In this document: one piece after another, positions 25,005-34,360 of the stretch | Layout of the letters: each line of letters starts with the position of its first letter | Position numbering within the stretch: position 1 is the stretch's first letter | Source: an uncultured Prevotella sp. | Lineage (GTDB): Bacteria; Bacteroidota; Bacteroidia; Bacteroidales; Bacteroidaceae | Length of the DNA: 36,353 bases | Direction of reading: 5' to 3' | NCBI GenBank assembly: GCA_937898715.1 | Contig: CALEKA010000077.1 | Span: 1-36,353 of the forward strand | The notes under the pieces: generated by a model | Told to the model about the DNA's origin: nothing | The model's input: the letters and a program-made list of their open reading frames with translations, nothing else | Database searches by the model: none | Program-made: the position numbers and the translations under genes

Positions 25005-25325
25005 AGTATATATTTAAGTTTCGGATTTAGTATAAACGGGCTGAAAGCCCAATGCTGTTCATAGCCCAGGGCAACGCCCTGGGTATCCTGTAGACAATGA
25101 AGTTCCGCCCTGAAAGGGCAAAAGTACAAATAAAATGTCCTTACTTCTGCCCTTACAGGGCGTATCATTCTCGCAATTCCTACCCAAGGCGTTGCCTTGG
25201 GCTATGGAAATCACTGGGCTTTTATCGTCATCATCGGCTGCGTCTCAGCAATTCAAGCAAGCTTGATTGCATTCGACTTGCACGATGATTCAGCCCGCTT
25301 TGCTAAATCAGAAACTTAAGTATAT
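25005..25325. repeat. Large imperfect palindromic element
   Basis: An inverted-repeat element of about 320 bases in the gap between the two large genes. The outer ends match in inverted orientation (TTAAGTTTC / GATTTAG near 25015-25030 and 25297-25316). Further in lie mirrored blocks: CGGGCTGAA...AGCCCG, CCCAGGGCAACGCCCTGGG with CCCAAGGCGTTGCCTTGGG, and GCCCTGAAAGGGC with GCCCTTACAGGGC. It resembles the dispersed GGGC-rich intergenic repeats of Bacteroidetes. A 30-base stretch (25136-25165) is identical to the right edge of the window. No transposase. Short ACCCGTTA-type repeats lie beside it (25375-25402). Confidence 0.8.
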
Positions 25326-25422
25326 ATGTCTTAGACTACTTGTTTCGTTAAGAGATGGTTGAGCTCGACAAACTTACCCGTTAACCCGTTCACCCGTTAA
25401 CAAATACCGTCAACGCGTAGAA

Positions 25423-28398
25423 CTACCCTGTGACTATAGCGCGGCTCATCTCGCTATATTTGTATCCACACTCGTCAAAGTCTTTGAGGAAATCTCTCAT
25501 GCTTTCGTATTTTCCCAGTGCATCGGCCTCGCCCAGTATGAGCTTGAGTGCACGAATGGCTGTGCCATCTATCTTGTTGGGATAAGTGTCGAAGGTCCAG
25601 TATCTCTCCAGAAAGTCCTTTAAGCAGTCTGCTTCTCTCTCATCTTGGCTCTTGGGCGATCTTTGGAAGAAAGCTGTCGTAGCTTCTCTCATCTTGGCTG
25701 CCTCGCTCTCATCTGCTGCCGCAGCAGCTATCTGGCTTGTCCATGCCTCTCGGGCGAGGAGCATCCAGTCGAAGTGAAACTCTACAGCAAGCTGGTAGAG
25801 AGCCTTCACGTCGGCATCGGTCAGTTGGTAGTCGCGCTTCTTGGCGAGCGGTAGAAATATCTCGCCGATCTGCTTACCGGCTTTCACCGCCTTAATGAGC
25901 GGGTTGAACAGAAAGTAGTAGACCCCATGTTCAGCCACCGTCTCAAAGCAATAGAGTGCGTCGACGGCTATCTGCGATCTCTTGCCTCCCCAGCCTGCCT
26001 TCACTTTCTTTATGTAGGGTAGGGCATAGTGGCGGGGCGATGGGTTGTCTTTAAGGCTTTGAAACACGATGCCGTCTTCTGTGAGTGCATGAACGTTGGC
26101 CACGGGCACGGGGTCAGCCTTGTAGTTCCACGCATACAGGTCGGTCGGAGCGTTCAGAGCCTTTGAGATGTAGATCTTCAGATAGTCCAGCGGAAGTGCT
26201 TCGGTGAGTGCGGAGGCAGGCATCTCCAGCTTGTAGTTGTCTGCCGAGAGATTGGGATCGTTGAAGGTGGGAAAGCCATAGTACAGTCTATTGCTCTTCT
26301 CAATGGCATACTCCTTCACGCCCATCTCGGAGAAGTCTCTTACGGAGAACTGGTTGCAGGTGATGAGCGGTATGTGTAGGTCTTCCTCTTTGCCGGCATA
26401 GCCCACGATGTGGCTTTGTCCATGCTGATCCTTCTGAGAGAGCTCACGCATGATGATGGGGCGATATACGTCGACCAATATCTGTGCCCGATCATTTCCT
26501 ATCTTCAGCTGCTTGGTGGATGGTTCGCGCACGTCCAGCAGTTTCTCGAAGCTATCCTGTATGTCGTCCACTCCGTCGAGCACGGTACATATGCGCATAT
26601 GCTCAAAGTCGCGCCAGATGGGCTGTTGCCCTGCCGAGGATGGGGTGAAGGGCACGTAGTATACGTGGGGTTTAAACACGAGGCCTTTCACTGTCACTCT
26701 TAGTCGGATAGCGCCTTGCTCGGGTTCTTCGTCTTTCCAGTCCACGTAGCGATTGCCTTTCAGCCATTCCAGATCGTAGTCGGTCACGGGTTCGCCTTCT
26801 TTTGCGCTCCCGGTAGCATAGTGCCTTACTTCCAGTCCGCTCCGACCGAAGAGCACGGGCAGGGAGTCTTCCTGCATCTCTTCTTCATCGTAGTCGGTGT
26901 CGATGTACTTGTAGATCACGAACACATTGTCCTGATACTTGATCGTCTTCAGATATTTCTTCGTGAGCACCTGATATAGTCCGTTGCGATTGAAGAAAGG
27001 TGGCGATACCTCCTTGCCGTCAGGACCTATGAGGACTACTTTATCATGGATCGGACACCAGCTGTAGGCTTCGCTCTGAGCATCTCCATTCTTGAAGTGG
27101 GCGCTGACTATGGGCAGTTCTTTGTAAGGCTCTGCCAGGTGGTAGGCAGAGGAGTAGATCACCGCCGTGGCGGCTTGAGCGTTCTTCCGTGTGCTAAACT
27201 TATTGCTCGTCTTGGGCAGGGCATACACCTGCATATAGTCCTTTACAGATAGTTCCTGCACTACGCGTGTGATGTCCTTGTTCGTTCCGTCGGCTTGAGT
27301 CTCGCTGTACTTCATGACCATCTCCACCTTGTCGAAGTGACGCACGGGGATATTGGTACACGTATTCTCATCGATCTTGTTGACCGAGAGGAATCCCGTT
27401 TTCTCACTTCCCGTATTGTCGTACTTAAAGAGGGGCTCTTCCGTCTTGTCCTCCTTCTGTACGTACCGCCCTTGGTCCTTAAATCGCAGGTAGAAGCGTA
27501 TTCTCCCCACTTCCTCTGGGTGGTCGATTCCCCATGCGGACTTTCGCAGTCGGTCGTAGCCTATGTATTGGCGTTTGCCTCCGCCGATTTCTTCGGGCTT
27601 GAGCTTCACTCTCAGGTGGCGCACCATCTGGCTGCGGCTTGCGGTATAGGCTATCACCCATTCGAAGTCAAACTTATCCTTCTTCGCTTCCTCGTCGGCC
27701 TCCAGTATTCGACTCAGCAACTGCGGTATGCAGGTCTCTTCCCGATTGATGTCTTCCTTGGCAAAGGGCGCTTCACGATCCTTGCTGAGTATGCAGTCCA
27801 GGTATTCGTAGAGACTGTGTTGGCGTGCTATCGATTCTTGGAATGCCACAGCGCGGTTGCGGTCTCTCAGATCGCTGAGTTCTATCTCTTCGCCATGGAA
27901 TATCTTGCAGAGTAGGGGTAGGAGAGCATCACTTTGGTCGCGCTTCAGCTCTGCTTGTACAGCCAGTCCGCCGAGCACCTGTAGTGATTCCAACCATCTG
28001 AAGGAAGTCTTGTCGGGATTCTTCGAAGCATTGTATACGAAGGTGTTGGCATCAATCCCAGCCAGTTGGTAGAGCTTCTTCAGTTCTTCGGTGTTGAGGC
28101 TTATCACCTTATTCTCATCCATGGTGTCAGTCCCCTTATAGAAGCGCTTGTACCACTCTGCCAGATACATCACCACGACAGTGGCAAGGTCTTCGCTGAG
28201 CAGATGATGGTAGTCTCCCGAGTGTGAGGCTATGCTGTTGGCAAGGGCAGTCTCGAGGGTATAGTACTGCTCGAGTGAGAGTCGGAGTTCCCATACGTAG
28301 GGTCGGCCCTCACTTATCAGTTTCCTCAGCTGCTGTTGCTGCTTAGGAAGGCACGTCAGCAGTTCTTGATCCTCAGGTGTATAGGGTATTGTTGCCAT
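25423..28398 (-). CDS. druH: Large protein of unknown fold, DruH-like (Druantia type III)
   Basis: A 991-aa soluble protein with no motif I can name: no Walker A, no nuclease or methylase signature, no membrane helix. The N-terminus (residues 1-110) is helical (PEDQELLTCLPKQQQQLRKLI). The middle contains alternating beta-rich segments (residues about 330-650). The C-terminal about 200 residues are helical again. Size, direction and position just before a DruE-like DUF1998 helicase fit DruH of Druantia type III, itself a protein of unknown function. The assignment is by context, not by recognised homology. Start is the ATG at 28398. Confidence 0.55.
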   Translation of the reverse strand: MATIPYTPEDQELLTCLPKQQQQLRKLISEGRPYVWELRLSLEQYYTLETALANSIASHSGDYHHLLSEDLATVVVMYLAEWYKRFYKGTDTMDENKVISLNTEELKKLYQLAGIDANTFVYNASKNPDKTSFRWLESLQVLGGLAVQAELKRDQSDALLPLLCKIFHGEEIELSDLRDRNRAVAFQESIARQHSLYEYLDCILSKDREAPFAKEDINREETCIPQLLSRILEADEEAKKDKFDFEWVIAYTASRSQMVRHLRVKLKPEEIGGGKRQYIGYDRLRKSAWGIDHPEEVGRIRFYLRFKDQGRYVQKEDKTEEPLFKYDNTGSEKTGFLSVNKIDENTCTNIPVRHFDKVEMVMKYSETQADGTNKDITRVVQELSVKDYMQVYALPKTSNKFSTRKNAQAATAVIYSSAYHLAEPYKELPIVSAHFKNGDAQSEAYSWCPIHDKVVLIGPDGKEVSPPFFNRNGLYQVLTKKYLKTIKYQDNVFVIYKYIDTDYDEEEMQEDSLPVLFGRSGLEVRHYATGSAKEGEPVTDYDLEWLKGNRYVDWKDEEPEQGAIRLRVTVKGLVFKPHVYYVPFTPSSAGQQPIWRDFEHMRICTVLDGVDDIQDSFEKLLDVREPSTKQLKIGNDRAQILVDVYRPIIMRELSQKDQHGQSHIVGYAGKEEDLHIPLITCNQFSVRDFSEMGVKEYAIEKSNRLYYGFPTFNDPNLSADNYKLEMPASALTEALPLDYLKIYISKALNAPTDLYAWNYKADPVPVANVHALTEDGIVFQSLKDNPSPRHYALPYIKKVKAGWGGKRSQIAVDALYCFETVAEHGVYYFLFNPLIKAVKAGKQIGEIFLPLAKKRDYQLTDADVKALYQLAVEFHFDWMLLAREAWTSQIAAAAADESEAAKMREATTAFFQRSPKSQDEREADCLKDFLERYWTFDTYPNKIDGTAIRALKLILGEADALGKYESMRDFLKDFDECGYKYSEMSRAIVTG

Positions 28399-28440
28399 GA
28401 TGATTGTTGGTATTGTGTAGTGTGGGGGTATTGGGGGGCA

Positions 28441-28680
28441 TTCAGTCAGCGAGCAAGAAGTGTACTTATAGGAAGTGGGGGCGAAGCGTCTCGCTTCGGC
28501 AAGGCTTGCGAAGGCTCAATGCCGAGCAAGGCTTAAAGTAAAAGGGTTTTTATCTATGTCATTTCGGGGCATCGAGCCCCTCATGACATGCCGAAGCGAG
28601 ACGCTTCGCCCCCACTTCCTATGAACTTACTCTTACGCCGACGCGGGGACGCGTCGCCCCCGGTACTGGGTGAGAAGGCT
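28441..28680. repeat. Palindromic repeat cluster with 34-bp perfect inverted repeat
   Basis: Bases 28468-28501 are perfectly complementary to 28589-28622 (34 bp). Each arm itself contains the GAAGCG-TCT-CGCTTC hairpin. Between the arms lies a further hairpin, GGGGC-ATCGA-GCCCC (28566-28580), flanked by ATGTCAT/ATGACAT. Bases 28632-28680 are a diverged, opposite-orientation copy of the units at 34361-34790. It fills most of the gap between the HNH and DruH-like genes; no ORF is supported. Confidence 0.85.
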
Positions 28681-28708
28681 TCTCTGTATGCTCTGAGCTT
28701 GAGGGATA

Positions 28709-29491
28709 TTAGTGGTGCATTCCTCGATACTTCTCTTTTAGCTCTTCTAAGCTCATACATGCGCCTTTGCCTCCTTGGTGGTGATGGATCATGCGGTGGC
28801 AGTTGGCACAGAGCGGCACGAGATCGGTCTGAGCATTGACGGGATGCTCGCCCTCTGTCTGTGAGAAAGGATAGCGATGGTGCACCTCGATGTAATCGTC
28901 GTCAATATCGTAGGCCTCTCTGAAGTAGAAGCCGCAACATTCGCATACTATTCGTCCGCCGTGTAGCGTCCTGTAATAGTCTATACAGGCTTGTCGGAGC
29001 CGCCTGTTCCTCTTTCTCAGTTCTGCGGGTTGCGCTTCTCCTGCTTCGCCCTCCAGGTAGATGGTATTCTCTATGATGGGGCTTGGCGTAAGCTCAGACT
29101 CTGCTTTCGTCGGAGCTGATGAGAGGTCAGTCTTCTCTTCTGCTTCGCCTGGCACGGGAATAGGCATTGCGCCAGCATTGAGAGCCTTCACGAATAGCTT
29201 GTACCATTTCAGCACCTCCGTATATCGTGGTTCTGCGCGCATATCGAGGTCTTTGAGGATAGGCTGCGCCTTTATCCTATGGCGGAAAGCCTCTATGTCG
29301 TCTGTCAGGGTGAGGTCGTAGAGCGAGGTGAAGTGCGTGCCAAAGTATTCGTTGAGCATAGGGGGTACGACGTGCTCAGCCGTCTCAAGGATGGAGTCGG
29401 CCTCTTCAGTATCGCCGTCGAAGCGCTCCCGCAGATAGCTTCGGAATGCACGGCTCAGTTGCTCTTGTGTGATAGGTCTGTTGTTTGCCAC
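28709..29491 (-). CDS. HNH endonuclease
   Basis: A 260-aa protein with a C-terminal HNH (McrA-like) nuclease. A first Cys pair CECCGF (residues about 180-185) is followed by the catalytic YIEVHHRYPF (HH), then NAQTDLVPLCANCHRMIHHH with the N, second Cys pair and metal-binding His. The N-terminal 120 residues (EQLSRAFRSYLRERFDG ... EVLKWYKLFVKAL) are helical and unassigned; residues 125-150 are a Pro/Glu/Ser-rich linker. The start codon is GTG. Its place between a methylase-helicase gene and the Druantia-like pair suggests it is the DNA-cutting component of one of them, which is inference. Confidence 0.88.
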   Translation of the reverse strand: MANNRPITQEQLSRAFRSYLRERFDGDTEEADSILETAEHVVPPMLNEYFGTHFTSLYDLTLTDDIEAFRHRIKAQPILKDLDMRAEPRYTEVLKWYKLFVKALNAGAMPIPVPGEAEEKTDLSSAPTKAESELTPSPIIENTIYLEGEAGEAQPAELRKRNRRLRQACIDYYRTLHGGRIVCECCGFYFREAYDIDDDYIEVHHRYPFSQTEGEHPVNAQTDLVPLCANCHRMIHHHQGGKGACMSLEELKEKYRGMHH

Positions 29492-29656
29492 TTTATTTTG
29501 CCTTATTATTGTCTATTCCCCCATGCTCAGTGCTTCTATCTCTCGCTGGTGAAATTAAATAGTAGGTGTAATGAAAAGTCTCCAGTTTCCATTTGATTGG
29601 GAAATTAGTCTTAGATGGTTTTAGGGACGTTGGTCGGCGTGGGGCTTCGCTTGTCT

Positions 29657-32600
29657 TTACTCCATGGGCTTGATCATTTGCTCGATGAAGGATATTTCAT
29701 CGTCGGTAAGATTGTACTTGGCATAGAGCTGGCGGTCTATGTTTGCAATGCTTTGACTCCAATCAATGTCGCTTTGGGAGGTGAAGTCTTGGAGGGGAAC
29801 GTTAGACCAGGTGTCACGAGGATTATGTTGAGTGGCTTTTAGAGTCCCTAATAAACATCTGGCAAATTTAGTCTTGACGTATTTCAAACACGCGGATGCC
29901 TCCTGGGCATTGGCAAATTTGCCGATGCTTAGGAAGGTATCCGTGTGTCCGATTACCGGCACGCCGATTACCGGCACGCCGATTACCGGCGTGCTGAGCA
30001 CTTCGCCTATAGCCCCTGTGCCATTGGCTTCTGGAACAAGGATGTTGTAATAATTAAGATATTCACATGGCTGAAGATATGATGATTTTATCCATCGCGT
30101 TTTGCGGGAGCCCTTTACTCTTCCAATAATTTGAACACCTTCTCCTCTACACTCTTCTTCCGTGTTGACAAATATCTCTGGTAGGTTCTCAAATGCATTT
30201 GAAGTAATCTTCGAAGCTGTACCCTTTCCCTGTACTTCATATATCCTAGGAATTTCGCTTAAAGCTTTCTCGGAGAAACGATAAATGCCTTGAGAGGATA
30301 TAAGATTGGCAAATTGTCCGAATTTGAATAAGGGGTTGGCAAAGACCTTTCCCATTATAGATTTCAGTTCTGCATAGTTTGAAAAGAACCCAATAGCCCC
30401 AAACTCCTTGTTCGTATTTCTAAGTCCAATTGCAACACCACCTTTTATATCTACAGTTGGGAATACGTCACTTGACTTTTGAAAATAATCAACAACTCTG
30501 AAATGTTTGTCAGATAACATCTTTTCCATCCATTCCATTGGTGTCTGTCCTGCTTTAAACAAAAATCTGCCAGGAGTAATAAATGTAACCAAAGGTGATA
30601 GTTTAAAAGCTATATCATAAAATAAATTGTAAATGGGAGTTTTTCTTGTACTTTCTCCTTCAATCTGATACGGTGGATTCCCCACCACGGCTTTAAATTT
30701 CATATGATTAATATTTTCGTTATCTGATTTAGGAATAGAACTATATACGTGCCAGAAGTCGTTGCCGCGGACGATGTCGTCTTGGAAAAGTTCGGGCTTG
30801 GCACGGAGCACGTTGATCATGTCGCAGACGAGAGAGGCACGGTGGTCGTAGAGGTAAGTCTTGCCCTCACGATGGACGTGCTCATCGGTGGCTTTGAGTA
30901 CACCAGCCGATACGAGGCTGGAGACGGGCACTTCGTGCTCATAGCAACGGACGTTCATGCGGACATCGGTGCGGAAACCAGCCAAGGTGCGCTTTGTGAT
31001 GCTTACCGCCATACGCGTGCGGCATGCCACGAAGATGTTGTCCTGCAGTACGTCCTTCCAGATCTCAAGATCGTCGTCGGCCTGACGATAGTATTGCTCA
31101 GCATCACGGCTACTGCCGCGCTCAGAGGTGAGACTCGCGCTGCGATACTGCGGCTCTTTGGCTCCCTTGAAGAGAGAGTAGGCCATGTAGAGAGGGTAGA
31201 GACCCGTCTTGGAGTTGATCTCGAGGATGCGGGAGTTGTAGTCGGAGAAGATGTCGCGGGTCACCTCTCCACGATCGACGAAGCGGGCGGCGTTGACCTG
31301 CTCGCCATAGCGGTTCTCCTCCGTATAGGGCGCATCAAACTCCTCATTCCAGAAGCACCAACCACCTATGGTATCGCTCAAGTGCATATTGACCACGCGC
31401 CAAGGAGTAAGCACGGTCTCCTTGTCGGGATTGTGGAAGTAAGAGAAGATGGTGGCAATCTTGGCAATGCGGTCTTCGGTGTTGAGGCGGTCGGCATCCT
31501 TCACCATCTGGCGTATGCGCTTGGCAGCGCCGGTGAAGATGTTGCGATCGAAGCAGTCCTTCAGCGTGTTGAACGTTTGCTTGGTGAATCCCTTGGGCAT
31601 AAACTCCTCCCACGAGGCTTCGTCGACAATGCGGTCGCTGGCAAAGTTGTCGATCGTGATCTCTTCGCCCGCCTCGTCATTAATCTCAGCACCATAGACA
31701 AGGAGCGGAATGCGGATAGCCACTCCGCGAAGCACCGACATGCGAGCACGCTTCTCGCGATTCTCCTCCTCGCGCTTCTTCTTCACCTCAGCGGAGGGGT
31801 CGTCCTTCTCGCGGTCCACCCATTGACGCCAAAGCACGGGCTTCGTAAACGAACTCCACTCTCCATCCACCAACTGGCTATGGCTGACGAAGAGGTAGGG
31901 GTAAAGTTCTGAGGGAGCACAGAAGGCTTCGTCCCATCCCTCGTCGGAGGTAGTAGGACGGCCCTCGTCGTCGAGTACGGTGGAAAGGGTGGGGCGAGGA
32001 GGCAGAGCTTCGGAGGCAGAGAGGAAGTAGACGTACTTCGCCTGCTCGGCATTGGCATCGGCAAGGCCCTGGTGATTGATGTTCACCTTGTCGGACTTCC
32101 AGCTATTGGGCATAGAGCCTAATAGATCGTGTACGTCGCCCAGAGCAGCTTCCTGCTCGGGCGTGAGGTTCATCAGCTGGTCGGGATTGTAGAGCGAATT
32201 GTCGGCATAGCCGCTGCGTACGGCACGCTCGATGTAGACGTTGGAGAGCTTCTCGAATATCTGATTGGCAGAGAAGTGACGGCCCATCTCGCCCTCGTCC
32301 ATAGAGAGCACAGGGCAGAGCTTGATGAAGGCAGCGAGGTGTTCCTCCTCCTTCTTCTGCGTGAGCTTCATCTGCTTACGTCCCTTCTCCGTCTGCGCAT
32401 AGACAGCCATCTTGGCAGTCTCTGCCACAGCGGTGAGGGCACGGTCGGGGGCAAAGTCGAACACGTAGCAGTCCGTCTTCTGACGACCCTCGAGCACGGC
32501 ATGCGTCTGCACACGGAAGATGGTCTGCATATAGTTGGCAGCCGGCGTGCTCTCCGAGCCCTTCAGGCAGAGCACGGCAGTCCACTCGGGAATGCTCACC

Positions 32601-34297
32601 CCCGTGGTGAGTTTGCCACAAGAGAGCGTGATGGTATAGTCCTTCTTGGTGATGTTCTTATTGGCATTGCCGCGGATATTGTCCAGGACATCGGCCAGAG
32701 CGCTACCATTCTTGTCCTCTATATTGCCATCGCCAGCGGCATTGATGATGTGGAACATGCCGTTCTCCTCGCCAAAGATGTCGTGCTCACGCAGCAACTG
32801 CTCCAGAGCTGCCGCCTCCTTCACTCCCGGAAGGAGCCAGAAGGTGTGGCGGAAGTTTTGCTTAAATTCGTCCTTCGAGAAAGGGTAGAGGCTGGTGGGG
32901 GAGTCTTCTACGAGCTTGTCGAGAAACCGACGGATAGCCCCCTCATGTACAAACTTGTCTATGCGCACCCTTGAGAGCTCAGCCTGGTACTGAGCACGCT
33001 TTGCAGCATTGGGCTCGTCGGCCATCAGCTTCTGAAGGTGCTGGCGGTCGTGCTCCGTATATACGCGGAAGAACTCGTGAAAGCGAAACGTCTCGTTGTT
33101 CTCAATAGCTTGATCGCGCAGCATCTTGGGAAGCGTGAAGGTGAGGATCTGCATGCGAGGTAGGTCGGCGTAGGGATTGGGGTCGCCAAAGTGGTGGTCG
33201 TCCCACATCTGCTTGGCACGTTGCTCCATGACGTAGTCCCAGGTGTAGATCTCGCTCTCTTCATACTTGTCGAGCAGATTGAAGGGCGTGCCAGAGAGCG
33301 AGAGAATGCGCGTATGGTCTTTCTTGAGCTTATTCATCACGCGCACTCCCGCAGCAGCGTCGATGCCCTCGTGAGCCTCGTCGACCATGACGAAGTCCCA
33401 GTCGTACTCCATAATGGCGCGCTTCAACGGATCGGGATTGCGCTCCTTGCCGCCGACATACTGCGATAGTCGCAAGTACTGCATACTGACGAAGAATACG
33501 AGAATCTTCCGTCCTGCATCCACCTCGCGGGTGAGCGAATAGAAGTCGCCTTGCGAGTCGCTGTCGTCCATCATGCGGCGTCCATAAGAAGGCTCTATAC
33601 CTTGGGCGCGATAGTCGGCAAGGGCCTCTTCGGTACGGAATATCTTCTCAAAGTCGTCGTGCCAACCTCGGTCTACTACGGGGCGGTGGGTGATGATGAG
33701 TGTGGAACGATAGCCACAGCGCTTAGCCACCTCCAAGCCCGAGAGCGTCTTGCCAAAACGCATCTTGGCATTCCAGAGATAGTGCTTACCCTTCGTGGGG
33801 TCTTTAAACTCTCTCTGGAAATAGTCTACCGTATCGCTTATAGCCTTCTCCTGCTCAGGGCGAAACTTGATGGCTCCATGACCTGCCCCCTTGCCCTCCT
33901 TGATCTTCTGAATAGCCACTTTTACCTCAGCGAGCGTACAGGCAAACCATAGGTCGGCATCTTCCGTCTGCCCCGTAATAGGGTCTTTGTACTTGCCGAG
34001 CGCGGTGGAGGGAATGTCCATGGCGCGAAGCGTACGATAGACGTCGTCGGCCTTGTAGCATTTAGAGTCCTGCTCATAGGTGGTACATTCTACGTGTTCC
34101 AAGTGGTAGGTCACTCCCTGCATATAAGGACGAGCTTCGAGCACCGTGCGAACCGCCTTTGCCAGGTCTTGATGGCTGTAGCTATCCGCCACATCATTGT
34201 CGACAAAGACTTCGCCTATCTTGAGCAGTCCTTGGTGCTTCCTATCGTCCTGACTGAGGATGTAGAGTAAGCGCGATTGGGTTATGGTGTATTTCAT
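29657..34297 (-). CDS. Helicase-adenine methyltransferase fusion with GIY-YIG-like N-terminus
   Basis: A 1546-aa protein. Residues about 9-31 (LLYILSQDD...GLLKIGEVF) resemble the start of a GIY-YIG/T5orf172 domain. Then an SF2 helicase: RFGKT (about 179-183), motif II VDEAHEG (about 304), and SLSGTPFNLL. Residues about 1000-1210 look like a gamma-type N6-adenine methyltransferase: motif X-like RGEVTRDIF, motif I-like ILEINSKTGLYPLY, and motif IV VGNPPYQIEG (about 1204). The remaining about 340 residues are the presumed target-recognition region and include a five-residue repeat. It resembles the Eco57I-type fused methylases seen beside a 'restriction subunit M' gene. A combined restriction-modification role is likely. 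Confidence 0.85.
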   Translation of the reverse strand: MKYTITQSRLLYILSQDDRKHQGLLKIGEVFVDNDVADSYSHQDLAKAVRTVLEARPYMQGVTYHLEHVECTTYEQDSKCYKADDVYRTLRAMDIPSTALGKYKDPITGQTEDADLWFACTLAEVKVAIQKIKEGKGAGHGAIKFRPEQEKAISDTVDYFQREFKDPTKGKHYLWNAKMRFGKTLSGLEVAKRCGYRSTLIITHRPVVDRGWHDDFEKIFRTEEALADYRAQGIEPSYGRRMMDDSDSQGDFYSLTREVDAGRKILVFFVSMQYLRLSQYVGGKERNPDPLKRAIMEYDWDFVMVDEAHEGIDAAAGVRVMNKLKKDHTRILSLSGTPFNLLDKYEESEIYTWDYVMEQRAKQMWDDHHFGDPNPYADLPRMQILTFTLPKMLRDQAIENNETFRFHEFFRVYTEHDRQHLQKLMADEPNAAKRAQYQAELSRVRIDKFVHEGAIRRFLDKLVEDSPTSLYPFSKDEFKQNFRHTFWLLPGVKEAAALEQLLREHDIFGEENGMFHIINAAGDGNIEDKNGSALADVLDNIRGNANKNITKKDYTITLSCGKLTTGVSIPEWTAVLCLKGSESTPAANYMQTIFRVQTHAVLEGRQKTDCYVFDFAPDRALTAVAETAKMAVYAQTEKGRKQMKLTQKKEEEHLAAFIKLCPVLSMDEGEMGRHFSANQIFEKLSNVYIERAVRSGYADNSLYNPDQLMNLTPEQEAALGDVHDLLGSMPNSWKSDKVNINHQGLADANAEQAKYVYFLSASEALPPRPTLSTVLDDEGRPTTSDEGWDEAFCAPSELYPYLFVSHSQLVDGEWSSFTKPVLWRQWVDREKDDPSAEVKKKREEENREKRARMSVLRGVAIRIPLLVYGAEINDEAGEEITIDNFASDRIVDEASWEEFMPKGFTKQTFNTLKDCFDRNIFTGAAKRIRQMVKDADRLNTEDRIAKIATIFSYFHNPDKETVLTPWRVVNMHLSDTIGGWCFWNEEFDAPYTEENRYGEQVNAARFVDRGEVTRDIFSDYNSRILEINSKTGLYPLYMAYSLFKGAKEPQYRSASLTSERGSSRDAEQYYRQADDDLEIWKDVLQDNIFVACRTRMAVSITKRTLAGFRTDVRMNVRCYEHEVPVSSLVSAGVLKATDEHVHREGKTYLYDHRASLVCDMINVLRAKPELFQDDIVRGNDFWHVYSSIPKSDNENINHMKFKAVVGNPPYQIEGESTRKTPIYNLFYDIAFKLSPLVTFITPGRFLFKAGQTPMEWMEKMLSDKHFRVVDYFQKSSDVFPTVDIKGGVAIGLRNTNKEFGAIGFFSNYAELKSIMGKVFANPLFKFGQFANLISSQGIYRFSEKALSEIPRIYEVQGKGTASKITSNAFENLPEIFVNTEEECRGEGVQIIGRVKGSRKTRWIKSSYLQPCEYLNYYNILVPEANGTGAIGEVLSTPVIGVPVIGVPVIGHTDTFLSIGKFANAQEASACLKYVKTKFARCLLGTLKATQHNPRDTWSNVPLQDFTSQSDIDWSQSIANIDRQLYAKYNLTDDEISFIEQMIKPME
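29951..29995. repeat. In-frame 15-bp tandem repeat inside the methylase gene
   Basis: Three units of 15 bases, the first two identical (GATTACCGGCACGCC) and the third with three changes at its end. They encode a VIGVP-type repeat at residues about 1435-1449, in the C-terminal presumed target-recognition region. Copy-number changes would keep the frame. Confidence 0.9.
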
Positions 34298-34360
34298 TTT
34301 GTTGTCGTGTAGTGTAAAGTGTAAGTATAGAGGGAACGGGCAAGCATTTCACCCATTTCT

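Noticed and set aside
25005..25325. Insertion sequence
   Set aside because: Inverted ends are present, but the roughly 320 bases encode no transposase and the interior is itself palindromic.
18525..28398. DISARM system
   Set aside because: DISARM splits helicase and DUF1998 functions between DrmA and DrmB and includes a PLD protein (DrmC). Here one 2132-aa chain holds both and no PLD motif is seen.
30749..31912. 387-aa plus-strand frame
   Set aside because: Lies wholly antisense to the helicase-methylase, whose motifs and codon pattern explain the open frame.
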